Shown here one piece after another: positions 27,870 to 35,078 of a stretch of DNA of 64,000 nucleotides. The notes beneath the pieces were generated by a model, which worked only from the letters and a program-made list of their open reading frames with translations, did no database searches and had not been told where the DNA came from. Location: the NCBI GenBank assembly GCA_023957385.1, contig JAMLGZ010000001.1, forward strand, positions 2,528,923 to 2,592,922. The letters run 5' to 3'. Source of the stretch: Brumimicrobium sp. GTDB taxonomy: Bacteria > Bacteroidota > Bacteroidia > Flavobacteriales_D > Crocinitomicaceae. The first letter of the stretch is position 1. Every line of letters begins with the position of its first letter. The position numbers were made by a program, and so were the translations under genes.

Positions 27870-28934
27870 ATGATAATTTCAGTAAATTCAGACCCAAATA
27901 GAAACGAATTTGATACTTTGCTCGGCTCAACAATTGATGAGCTGAATGTTCACGCCCAAAAATCATCAAAGAAAGTGGCAACACTTTTAGGTAGAAATCT
28001 TGAGCCGTATGTAAGAGATGTAATGACAGATTTGGCGGTCGGAACGCCATTTGAAAATTCTATTGAATTGATTGGCGGACAAAAGTTTCCCGATATTGTC
28101 GCAAAGAAATATTACGGCATCGAAGTAAAAACGACAACTCAAAATCATTGGAAAACTACGGGAAATAGCGTTTTAGAAAGCACAAGAGTTGATGATGTTG
28201 AACGAATTTTTATGTTGTTTGCGAAGTTGGCAAGTCCGATAGAATTTCGTTGTCGTCCTTACGAAGAAGTTTTGTCAGAAGTTGTAGTAACACATTCGCC
28301 ACGTTATTTGATTGATATGAATTTGGAGCAAGGCAAAACCATTTTTGACAAAATCAAAATGCCTTACGACACTTTACGCAAAAAGGAAAACCCGATAAGA
28401 CCGATTGTTGATTATTACAAAAGTAAGTTAAAACCGGGCGAAGAACTTTGGTGGATGGATGCTGAAAATAACAGCAAAGCAAGTAATATCGTTATCAGAA
28501 TTTGGAACAACCTTTCTTTGCGAGAAAAGCAAGAATTGAAAAATCGGGCAATGGTTTATTTCCCCGAACTCTTTGGTAACAGTAGCGATAAATTTGGAAG
28601 ATTAGCCATTTGGTTGGTAACTCGTGAAGCTGTTGTTTGTCCAAACGTTCGTGATTTATTTACAGCAGGAGGCAAAAACGATTATGCGATTGGTAGAAAA
28701 GTTTATCAAAAAGTTCCGAGAATATTTTTAAACTTGTTTGACAATGTTCCAGACATTGTTGAAGCTATTATGCAGACATCAGCTTTTGAACTTTCGGAAT
28801 ATTGGGAAACTAAAACAACCGAAAAGACAAAACTGTTTGATTGGATAGACTTGGTTGCTAATCACGCAAAGAAAATTCAAGACGCAAAACATTTAAACAT
28901 CAAAGAGATTTTGACAGAATTGGTATTGAAATAG
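27870..28934 (+). CDS. type II restriction endonuclease (PD-ExK)
   Basis: A 354-residue protein that is almost certainly the cognate restriction enzyme: it follows the methyltransferase gene by 2 bases and has a PD-ExK site, FPDIVAKKYYGIEVKTT, giving Asp75, Glu85 and Lys87. An N-terminal helical region (1-60) and a long C-terminal region (about 150-354) without recognised motifs probably carry dimerisation and recognition. I cannot assign an isoschizomer group. Confidence 0.85.
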   Translation: MIISVNSDPNRNEFDTLLGSTIDELNVHAQKSSKKVATLLGRNLEPYVRDVMTDLAVGTPFENSIELIGGQKFPDIVAKKYYGIEVKTTTQNHWKTTGNSVLESTRVDDVERIFMLFAKLASPIEFRCRPYEEVLSEVVVTHSPRYLIDMNLEQGKTIFDKIKMPYDTLRKKENPIRPIVDYYKSKLKPGEELWWMDAENNSKASNIVIRIWNNLSLREKQELKNRAMVYFPELFGNSSDKFGRLAIWLVTREAVVCPNVRDLFTAGGKNDYAIGRKVYQKVPRIFLNLFDNVPDIVEAIMQTSAFELSEYWETKTTEKTKLFDWIDLVANHAKKIQDAKHLNIKEILTELVLK

Positions 28935-28985
28935 CTAATGCTTTGTGTACAAATTAATTAATAAAATTTTCATATTAAAAAGTAA

Positions 28986-29675
28986 GTGGAAAAGAAAAAG
29001 CGAACTGCAATCCCTCAAACAACTAAGGTACGTGCCAATCTTCAAAAAGAAATTGGCTCAGTTTGTCCATTTTGTAACAATGATGACGTTGGGCATTTTG
29101 AAATTCATCACATTGACGAAAACCCCTCTAATAATGAAATTGGGAATTTACTATTGCTCTGTCCGATTTGTCATTCAAAAATTACGAAAGGCGACATATC
29201 TAATATTGATGTTTACAAAAAGAAAATCTTACTTGTTACTAATCTAACAACAACCAAGTCTAATTCAAAGACTGTAAACTTCAACAGCAAAGTTGGAAAT
29301 GCTGTTGTTGGAGATAACAACACAATTTCAATAAATCAACCTAAAAAAACGGTAAAACAAAAATATCCTGAAGGTTGCATAGGCTTTGACACTGTAAAAG
29401 CCAACTATATTGGACATCTAATAAAGCGATACAACGAATATAAAGAGTATGAAGTTGGTAAGGGACAAGTAAAATATGCTGTTTTTGCAGGACATCTCAA
29501 AAAGCATTTTAAAATTGCACCGACAAGAACACTGTACAATCTGCATATTGACAAATTTGAGGAACTATCAACCTATATTCAAAGCCGAATTGACGGAACA
29601 AAACTTGCTAAGGTTAAAGGACGAGAACACAAAAATTATTCAACATTTGAAGATTTTGCAAAAGAACAACAATAA
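28986..29675 (+). CDS. HNH-domain protein in the R-M cassette
   Basis: A 229-residue protein starting at GTG 28986, directly after an in-frame stop. Residues 24-70 form an HNH-like zinc finger nuclease: CPFC (27, 30), IHHID with His41/His42, and LLCPICHS (59-63). Residues 95-110 contain VGNAVVGDNNTISI, a short beta-type repeat seen in various accessory and defence proteins. The C-terminal 110 residues (YIGHLIKRYNEYKEY ... FAGHLKKHFKI) are helical and unrecognised. It may be a second nuclease of the cassette or an independent defence gene; the right inverted-repeat end overlaps its stop. Confidence 0.75.
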   Translation: MEKKKRTAIPQTTKVRANLQKEIGSVCPFCNNDDVGHFEIHHIDENPSNNEIGNLLLLCPICHSKITKGDISNIDVYKKKILLVTNLTTTKSNSKTVNFNSKVGNAVVGDNNTISINQPKKTVKQKYPEGCIGFDTVKANYIGHLIKRYNEYKEYEVGKGQVKYAVFAGHLKKHFKIAPTRTLYNLHIDKFEELSTYIQSRIDGTKLAKVKGREHKNYSTFEDFAKEQQ

Positions 29676-29689
29676 GGGTATGCACCTAA
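29675..29689. repeat. right end of the R-M cassette, inverted-repeat copy
   Basis: AGGGTATGCACCTAA is the inverse of TTAGGTGCAACCCTA at 26026-26040 with one added base. It starts on the last base of the HNH stop codon. The sequence beyond it is more GC-rich, suggesting a junction. Confidence 0.5.
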
Positions 29690-29788
29690 GATCGTTCGGC
29701 CGCCAGCCGGATTAGTCGCATCGTTTTACTATCTTTCGTAAAGAAAAAGTATTATCTTCGTATCTAAGTTTAATGTAAAAAACGGTCG

Positions 29789-29814
29789 GACGCCGAGCGT
29801 CCAAACCGTTATAA
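29789..29814. repeat. hairpin before the TPR pseudogene
   Basis: Two nested 6-bp helices, ACGGT with ACCGT outside and GGACGC with GCGTCC inside a 3-base loop CGA, just upstream of the TPR gene. No T-run follows, so it is not an obvious terminator. It is followed by GTTATAAGCC, whose inverse copy lies after the gene. Confidence 0.55.
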
Positions 29815-29837
29815 GCCATTTTAAAAGAAATAACAGA

Positions 29838-30929
29838 ATGACAACAAAAATCAAAATAATCGGACTACTTCTGTTTATAACAGTAGGACAAATTGTTTAC
29901 GGGTAGGCAACCAACAAAGAGAAAGCTCTTGACAAGGGAAAAGAGGCTATCCAACTTATGGACAACGGACAACTTGACAAAAGTATTAAACTGCTTGAAG
30001 AAGCTCAAAAACTTGATCCTGACGACATCAACTATCCTTATGAACTTGCTTATGCTTACTATGTGAAAAAAGATTACAAAAAAGCGACAAAATATCTTGA
30101 AGGTATTTTAAATCATAAAGACATCAATGATAGAGTTTACCAGTTACTCGGCAACTCATATGATAATCTTGGTAAAAGCGACAAAGCAATAGAAACCTAC
30201 AAAGCAGGTCTAAAACAATTTCCCAATTCAGGCAATTTGTATTTAGAAATGGGTGTAATGCAAATGGGAAAGAAAGATTACTACAAAGCACTTGACTACT
30301 ACGAAAAAGGTATTGAAGTCGAACCAAAATTCTCTTCGAACTATTATTGGGCTAGTAAAATTTATTGTTCATCCACAGAAGAAGTTTGGGGAATGATTTA
30401 CGGAGAAATTTTTATGAATTTGGAACGTAACAGCAGAAGAACAGCGGAAATAAGTAAACTCCTTTATGACACATACAAAAGTGAAATTAAGTTTATAAGC
30501 GACACATCATTTTCGGTGAGTTTTAGCAAAAATGCTTCAATCAACATTAGCAACTTGACAGACTCAAGTAAAATGAAGTTGCCCTTTGGTATTGGAGTTT
30601 ATGAGCCAACTTTAATGTTATCAATGCTTTCCGTAAAGACAATTGATATCAACTCACTTGACGATATAAGAAGTACCTTCGTTGATAACTATTTTACAAA
30701 CGGACACGACGAAACATATCCCAACGTTTTATTCAGTTACCAAAAACAAGTTAAGGAAGCTGGGCATATAGAAGCCTATAATCATTGGATTTTAATGAAA
30801 GGAGACGAAGACGGATTTGGCAAATGGCATTCGGAAAACAAAGACAAATGGGATAATTTTGTAAATTGGTTCGGTGAAAATGGACTTAAAATTAACGACA
30901 AAAATAAGTTTTACAGCGGACAATATTAA
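29838..30929 (+). pseudogene. secreted TPR protein gene interrupted by an amber codon
   Basis: An ATG at 29838 opens a typical signal peptide (MTTKIKIIGLLLFITVGQIVYG), but codon 23 is TAG (29904-29906). The same frame then stays open for 341 codons with clear coding character, containing three to four TPR repeats (about residues 20-125 after the stop, with NDRVYQLLGNSYDNLGKSDKAIETY) and a C-terminal region ending WFGENGLKINDKNKF. CAG to TAG at the usual Gln before the cleavage site would explain it. A downstream ATG at 29958 gives an intact 323-residue frame without a signal peptide. Loss of export or simple decay is likely; readthrough is possible but unsupported. Confidence 0.7.
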
Positions 30930-30952
30930 ACCATTGAACGACAGAAACACGG

Positions 30953-30962
30953 CTTATAACAA
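30953..30962. repeat. inverted copy of the 10-bp motif flanking the TPR gene
   Basis: GGCTTATAAC here is the exact inverse of GTTATAAGCC at 29809-29818. The two copies bracket the TPR pseudogene. Confidence 0.5.
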
Positions 30963-31016
30963 GTCATCAAAAGCAAGCCGAGATAATTGCTCCGATTTAG
31001 TTTTTTTGCTTAAATT

Positions 31017-31024
31017 TATATTTG
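31017..31024 (+). promoter_or_regulatory. possible -7 element before the start-less gene
   Basis: TATATTTG matches TAnnTTTG and would start transcription about 60 bases before the ATA codon at 31091. No -33 TTG lies at a good distance. Confidence 0.35.
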
Positions 31025-31090
31025 TGCTTCTAGCTTAGGTTTTGGCAGAAAAGTTGACCAGCTTTTAGCGCCCAAAACGTCACCCGAAAT

Positions 31091-31786
31091 ATAGAAAAAA
31101 ACATAGACAATAAAGAACAATATATCGAGCCATTAATTAAAGTTATCGAGCTGAATAAAGATAAGTCATGGCTGAAGGCTTTTAAGGAACTGAGGACAGG
31201 CGGTTATTTGCCAGGAGGTGGAGCTGGTTCTTTGAATGACTGGAGACCTTCTTATTCAGACAAAATTAAAAACGCATGGTATTCAGAACTGTATGATATT
31301 TTACGATATCTTTTTGACAATAATTTACAAGCTGAACACATCAACGAAGTCAAATCAATTAGATTAAACAATAATATCGAAGTAATTAGATGTTTAAATT
31401 GTAATAAAAGTTACCAGCACCCTAAAAAATTTGAATCTCATATAGCTTTAGATTTTTATCGTAAAAACTTCATTGAACTTGCAGAAAAAGGTATGTTATT
31501 GAATTTATTTATTCCAGAACTTACTTATGAAAATCAAAAGGTAAAAGATTATAGAAACTGGTTAAATGAACAATATCAAGTAAACAACATAAAAATATAT
31601 GACTTTGTAAATAACAAATATATTTGCCCTCATTGTGGAAAAGATCACGGAGAAACAGAACATGACTTATTCCTTGTTGAAAATGAAAGGATTGATAAAA
31701 TGGAATTTCAGAGAATAAAACTAAATGCAGATTGGGAAGACTTTGAAAGAATACCAGCAGATAACAGAAAAAAATGGCAAGAGTGA
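31091..31786 (+). CDS. hypothetical protein with Cys/His motifs; start codon apparently lost
   Basis: An open frame with good coding character begins with ATA GAA AAA AAC at 31091 and shows no ATG, GTG or other usual start until TTG at 31208. The residues before 31208 (KSWLKAFKELRTGGYLPGGGAGSLNDW) look like a conserved domain continuing into the rest, so starting at the TTG would cut it in the middle. A single ATG to ATA change at 31093 is the simplest reading. The product would have 231 residues, with CLNCNKSYQHPKKFESH and CPHCGKDHGETEH as possible zinc sites. I do not know its function. Treat it as a probable pseudogene, or as a 192-residue protein starting at 31208. Confidence 0.5.
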   Translation: MEKNIDNKEQYIEPLIKVIELNKDKSWLKAFKELRTGGYLPGGGAGSLNDWRPSYSDKIKNAWYSELYDILRYLFDNNLQAEHINEVKSIRLNNNIEVIRCLNCNKSYQHPKKFESHIALDFYRKNFIELAEKGMLLNLFIPELTYENQKVKDYRNWLNEQYQVNNIKIYDFVNNKYICPHCGKDHGETEHDLFLVENERIDKMEFQRIKLNADWEDFERIPADNRKKWQE

Positions 31787-31811
31787 CAGAAACGTCTTCA
31801 ATAAAACAAAA

Positions 31812-32486
31812 TCACCTCGTTAGTGGCTTCTCCAACAAATAACAATCAATCATCTCACGTACACAGCCATTACCTCCTTTTGTTCTTAACACTACATCTA
31901 CTTGTTTTTTTACCACTGGTACAGCATCGGCAGGGCAAGCAGTAAACCCAATATTACGCATAATCTCTAAGTCATTGATATCATCTCCAATCATAGCCAC
32001 GTTTCTTAAATCAATACCTAAATCTTTACACCATTGTTTCAAGATCTCCAGTTTAGGTTCCATACCCACATATACGTGATTGATTTTAAGCAATTCCGCT
32101 CTATCCAATACAGCTTGTTTCTTAAAAGAAGACGAAATAATTCCCGTTTGAATTCCTATTTTGGGAAGGTTAATGATTCCCATTCCATCTTTGGTATTAT
32201 ACCGCTTAAATTGGTCTCCACTTTCAGTATAATACATTCCACCATTCGTCAAAACACCATCTACATCTAAAATGAGTAATTTAATTTCTGGCATCTTTGC
32301 TCTGTCAAAAGCCAAGTTATAACACACCAGATTCTCTAAAGATATTCCCTCTTTATAGCAAAATAATTCTAAAGTACTTATCGTTAAATCCTGTACTTTT
32401 GAAATTTTATTCTCTTGAAGAAAATGAGCTAATTCAATTCCTTTAGCAGATAGAACAGTTTGTAGGTTTGCGGCTAATCTTTCCAT
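31812..32486 (-). CDS. HAD phosphatase, KdsC-like, with N-terminal helical domain
   Basis: A 224-residue protein. From residue 66 it is a HAD phosphatase of the KdsC group: DVDGVLTNG (Asp74 nucleophile, Asp76 acid), SSSFKKQ near 120 and MIGDDINDLEIM near 167. KdsC removes phosphate from Kdo-8-phosphate. Residues 1-60 are an extra helical domain whose pattern (LQTVLSAKGIELAHFL ... STLELFCYKEGISLENLV) resembles a degenerate Cro/C1 helix-turn-helix. The gene overlaps the DAHP synthase gene by 1 base and ends a four-gene operon. The substrate is probably a 3-deoxy-ulosonate phosphate, but this is inference. Confidence 0.82.
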   Translation of the reverse strand: MERLAANLQTVLSAKGIELAHFLQENKISKVQDLTISTLELFCYKEGISLENLVCYNLAFDRAKMPEIKLLILDVDGVLTNGGMYYTESGDQFKRYNTKDGMGIINLPKIGIQTGIISSSFKKQAVLDRAELLKINHVYVGMEPKLEILKQWCKDLGIDLRNVAMIGDDINDLEIMRNIGFTACPADAVPVVKKQVDVVLRTKGGNGCVREMIDCYLLEKPLTR

Positions 32487-33484
32487 TATACAATATTATA
32501 TCCAACACTTTTGGCTACGGTTTCAACCGAAGATTTCAACTCTTTAAACTGAGGATGTGTTAACTGTTGAGAAGCATCTGACTTAGCTACAGATGGGTCT
32601 GGATGCGCTTCTATTAATAAACCATCAACTCCCATAGCCACACATGCTCTTGCTAACTTTTCCACTCCATATCTATACCCTAACGCATGACTTGGGTCTA
32701 GAATCACTGGTAAATTTGTGTATTCTTGCAAATAGGCCACTCCACATAAATCCAAGGTAAATCGGGTTTTAGTTTCAAACGTTCGTATTCCTCTTTCACA
32801 TAAAACAACCTGATTATTTCCTCCTGAAAGAATAAATTCAGCTGCTTGCACAAATTCTTGTAAAGTAGAACCAAACCCTCTTTTCAATAAAACAGGTTTA
32901 TTTGTTTTGGCACATGCCCTCAAAATCCCTTGATCATACATAGCTTTAGCGCCAATTTGGATAATGTCAGAATAGGCAATTACCTCATCAATTTGGGTGG
33001 CATCTCTTACTTCTGTAATTACTTTTAAACCAAACTCATCACGCATCTGAGCTAATAATTTCAATCCTTCTAAGCCCATACCCTGAAAGCTATACGGACT
33101 CGTTCTCGGTTTATAACAACCGCCTCGAAGTGTCTTTAAACCCAAAGACGAAATTAATTGGGCACTTTCTCTAATTTGTTCCAAAGATTCCACAGAACAA
33201 GGTCCTCCAATTAAGATTGTATTCTTAGTATCACCTCCTATGGTAATATCACCAAAATGCACTTCTCGTGTTTTCTTTTGAAAAGTGCGTGAAGCCAACT
33301 GTATATCATCATTGAAAACCCAACTCTCTTCTACGCTATCGCTTAACCCTACAGGAACTTCCTTTACTGAAGAGGAAGTAATCAAATAGTTATGCCCTAA
33401 ATAATTTATTGAAAAAGCTTGGTGTTTTTCACCTAATTCACTTGCTAATTGCTGATTAATGCTTTGTTTTAATTTTAAAATCAT
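32486..33484 (-). CDS. aroF: 3-deoxy-7-phosphoheptulonate (DAHP) synthase, type I-beta
   Basis: A 332-residue DAHP synthase condensing phosphoenolpyruvate with erythrose-4-phosphate, the first step of the shikimate pathway. A ferredoxin-like N-terminal regulatory domain (residues 1-85) is followed by the barrel with GGPCSVES near 95, GGCYKPRTSPYSFQG near 120, CERGIRTFET near 232 and LDPSHALGYR near 262. KdsA, the Kdo-8-phosphate synthase, is homologous but lacks this N-terminal domain. Its neighbours are an epimerase-CBS fusion (4-base gap) and a KdsC-like phosphatase (1-base overlap), not shikimate genes, so a different physiological product deserves consideration. Confidence 0.85.
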   Translation of the reverse strand: MILKLKQSINQQLASELGEKHQAFSINYLGHNYLITSSSVKEVPVGLSDSVEESWVFNDDIQLASRTFQKKTREVHFGDITIGGDTKNTILIGGPCSVESLEQIRESAQLISSLGLKTLRGGCYKPRTSPYSFQGMGLEGLKLLAQMRDEFGLKVITEVRDATQIDEVIAYSDIIQIGAKAMYDQGILRACAKTNKPVLLKRGFGSTLQEFVQAAEFILSGGNNQVVLCERGIRTFETKTRFTLDLCGVAYLQEYTNLPVILDPSHALGYRYGVEKLARACVAMGVDGLLIEAHPDPSVAKSDASQQLTHPQFKELKSSVETVAKSVGYNIV

Positions 33485-33488
33485 GTTC

Positions 33489-34490
33489 TTAAATTTCTCC
33501 TTTTATTAAATTGAAAAATGATACAATTCCTACTACTTTTTCGTTTTCATCCAATACGGGAAGATACATAATAGGGAATTTATATTTGCGTACTAAATGA
33601 AGCATATCATTCACCGTATTTTCTGCATGAATAGTGATTGGATCAGGGTTAATCATCTGATATACACTCATGTTTTTCCAATCTTCAAAATTATTCAATA
33701 TACCTCTCCTAACATCTGCATTGGAGATAATACCTTTAAAAATTCCATTTTGTTCTAAAAGCGTACAGCCTTGTTTTCCACGTTCTATACTTTCCAATAC
33801 TTTCATAAAAGTCAAATTATCATACGGAATAACTGGACTTTCTTCCAAAGGAATCATAAAATCTTTTATCTTAAAATGTGACTCCAAGTTGCGTTTGGTT
33901 AAATCCATTAATGCCTGACCTACACTTGCGCCTTTAAATAGAAAACTCCCTGAAACCGAAGAATGCACTCCCATATTTCGCAAGATAAAAGATACTTCTC
34001 CATTTACTCCTCCATCAACATGCACATTCTTTTGCGGATATTTTGATTTGAATTCACGAATCTTGATAAAATTTTGAGCATCAAATACGCCTCCACTTTG
34101 CCCAGGTGTTGTAGCCATAATCAAGATAAAATCAAAATCGGCATATTCATCGAATGCAGCTATAGACGTAGGGGTCACAATCGCCAAACCTTTTTGTCCT
34201 TTAATATCAGCAGGGATCTCCAATTTTTTCTGAAGGGGTTCATACTGGAAAGTCACATACTCCACAGGATGTTTTCTTAAGAAATCAAAATATTTTTCTG
34301 GGGTTTCTGTGATAATATGTAAATCAATAGGAGTGTCGCACCAAGTTCGTATATGAGAAATATCATCAAAAACACGTACATCATCGTTACAATCCACATG
34401 TAGTAAATCTACCTGATGAGCTACTAAATCCAACACAGTATCTTTTAACGCTCTGTTCTTATCTGAATATATAGAACCTGATATCTTCAT
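33489..34490 (-). CDS. ribulose-phosphate 3-epimerase-like barrel fused to a CBS pair
   Basis: A 333-residue fusion. Residues 1-200 form a ribulose-phosphate 3-epimerase barrel that keeps the metal ligands: His31 and Asp33 in LLHVDCND, His58 in IDLHII, Asp159 in VHVDGGVNGE, with the phosphate loop TTPGQSGGVF near 127. Residues 205-333 are two CBS domains, and the first contains GIISNADVRRGIL, very like the CBS pair of the Kdo enzyme KdsD (arabinose-5-phosphate isomerase). Standard epimerases have no CBS part. CBS pairs usually sense nucleotides, so the enzyme may be under feedback control. It overlaps the lipoprotein gene by 4 bases. Confidence 0.85.
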   Translation of the reverse strand: MKISGSIYSDKNRALKDTVLDLVAHQVDLLHVDCNDDVRVFDDISHIRTWCDTPIDLHIITETPEKYFDFLRKHPVEYVTFQYEPLQKKLEIPADIKGQKGLAIVTPTSIAAFDEYADFDFILIMATTPGQSGGVFDAQNFIKIREFKSKYPQKNVHVDGGVNGEVSFILRNMGVHSSVSGSFLFKGASVGQALMDLTKRNLESHFKIKDFMIPLEESPVIPYDNLTFMKVLESIERGKQGCTLLEQNGIFKGIISNADVRRGILNNFEDWKNMSVYQMINPDPITIHAENTVNDMLHLVRKYKFPIMYLPVLDENEKVVGIVSFFNLIKGEI

Positions 34491-34873
34491 ATATTTCTCT
34501 TCATTATCGGTTGAAAGGTGTTATCTGTAATTACAATTGTCACCTCTTTATTAAAAATTTCTTGTTTGAGAGTTCGTTCTAAATCTTGCAACATCACCTC
34601 TTCATCAATAGAAATTGGTTCATCACTATAGACTTCTCTCTCAATCAATTTTACAAAGATGACGTTATTTTCACTATCTAACTGTATCGTTTGTTTATTT
34701 TCTCCCACAAAACCATTATCTCTCCAATATTTGGCAAAAGCAATCGCCTTCTCTTTCGTAATTCCATCCAAGTAATATACGCTTAAATTATGGCTATCTA
34801 TACGGTTTCCCATAGGAACACCACAAGCGCTCATTAGTATAATTAGAATAAAAAGAAAAATAGATTTCTTCAT
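34487..34873 (-). CDS. small lipoprotein of unknown function
   Basis: A 128-residue predicted lipoprotein: hydrophobic segment followed by the lipobox LMSACG with Cys17. The mature part has no recognised domain; EEVMLQDLERTLKQEIF suggests a helix between beta strands. It is the first gene of the operon with the epimerase-CBS, DAHP synthase and phosphatase genes, overlapping the next by 4 bases (ATGA type), so it is probably translated together with them. Whether it has a related envelope role is unknown. Confidence 0.75.
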   Translation of the reverse strand: MKKSIFLFILIILMSACGVPMGNRIDSHNLSVYYLDGITKEKAIAFAKYWRDNGFVGENKQTIQLDSENNVIFVKLIEREVYSDEPISIDEEVMLQDLERTLKQEIFNKEVTIVITDNTFQPIMKRNI

Positions 34874-35078
34874 AAAGTCAAAAATAAAAAAAATCAGAGG
34901 AAATTAGACAGATAGAGAGGTTTTTTATATAACAAGGAGATTATGTTAGGCATATATTTTGTAATTATCCCTCCAACAGGAGATGTTTCGTTAAAAAAAT
35001 GTTAAAGAAGACACCTCTTGAAAATTTTGAACGTCTTATTTAACAAATTCGAATTATATTCGCACTAAACAATAGATT

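Noticed and set aside
28945..29247. Alternative 100-residue frame overlapping the HNH gene
   Set aside because: It runs in another frame over the HNH coding sequence; the HNH frame has the zinc motifs and is longer.
29770..29818. Hairpin plus GTTATAAG considered as an integron attC site
   Set aside because: The structure is too short for attC, the 7-base core does not fit GTTRRRY, and no integron integrase is present; the only tyrosine recombinase (44157) looks like housekeeping XerD.
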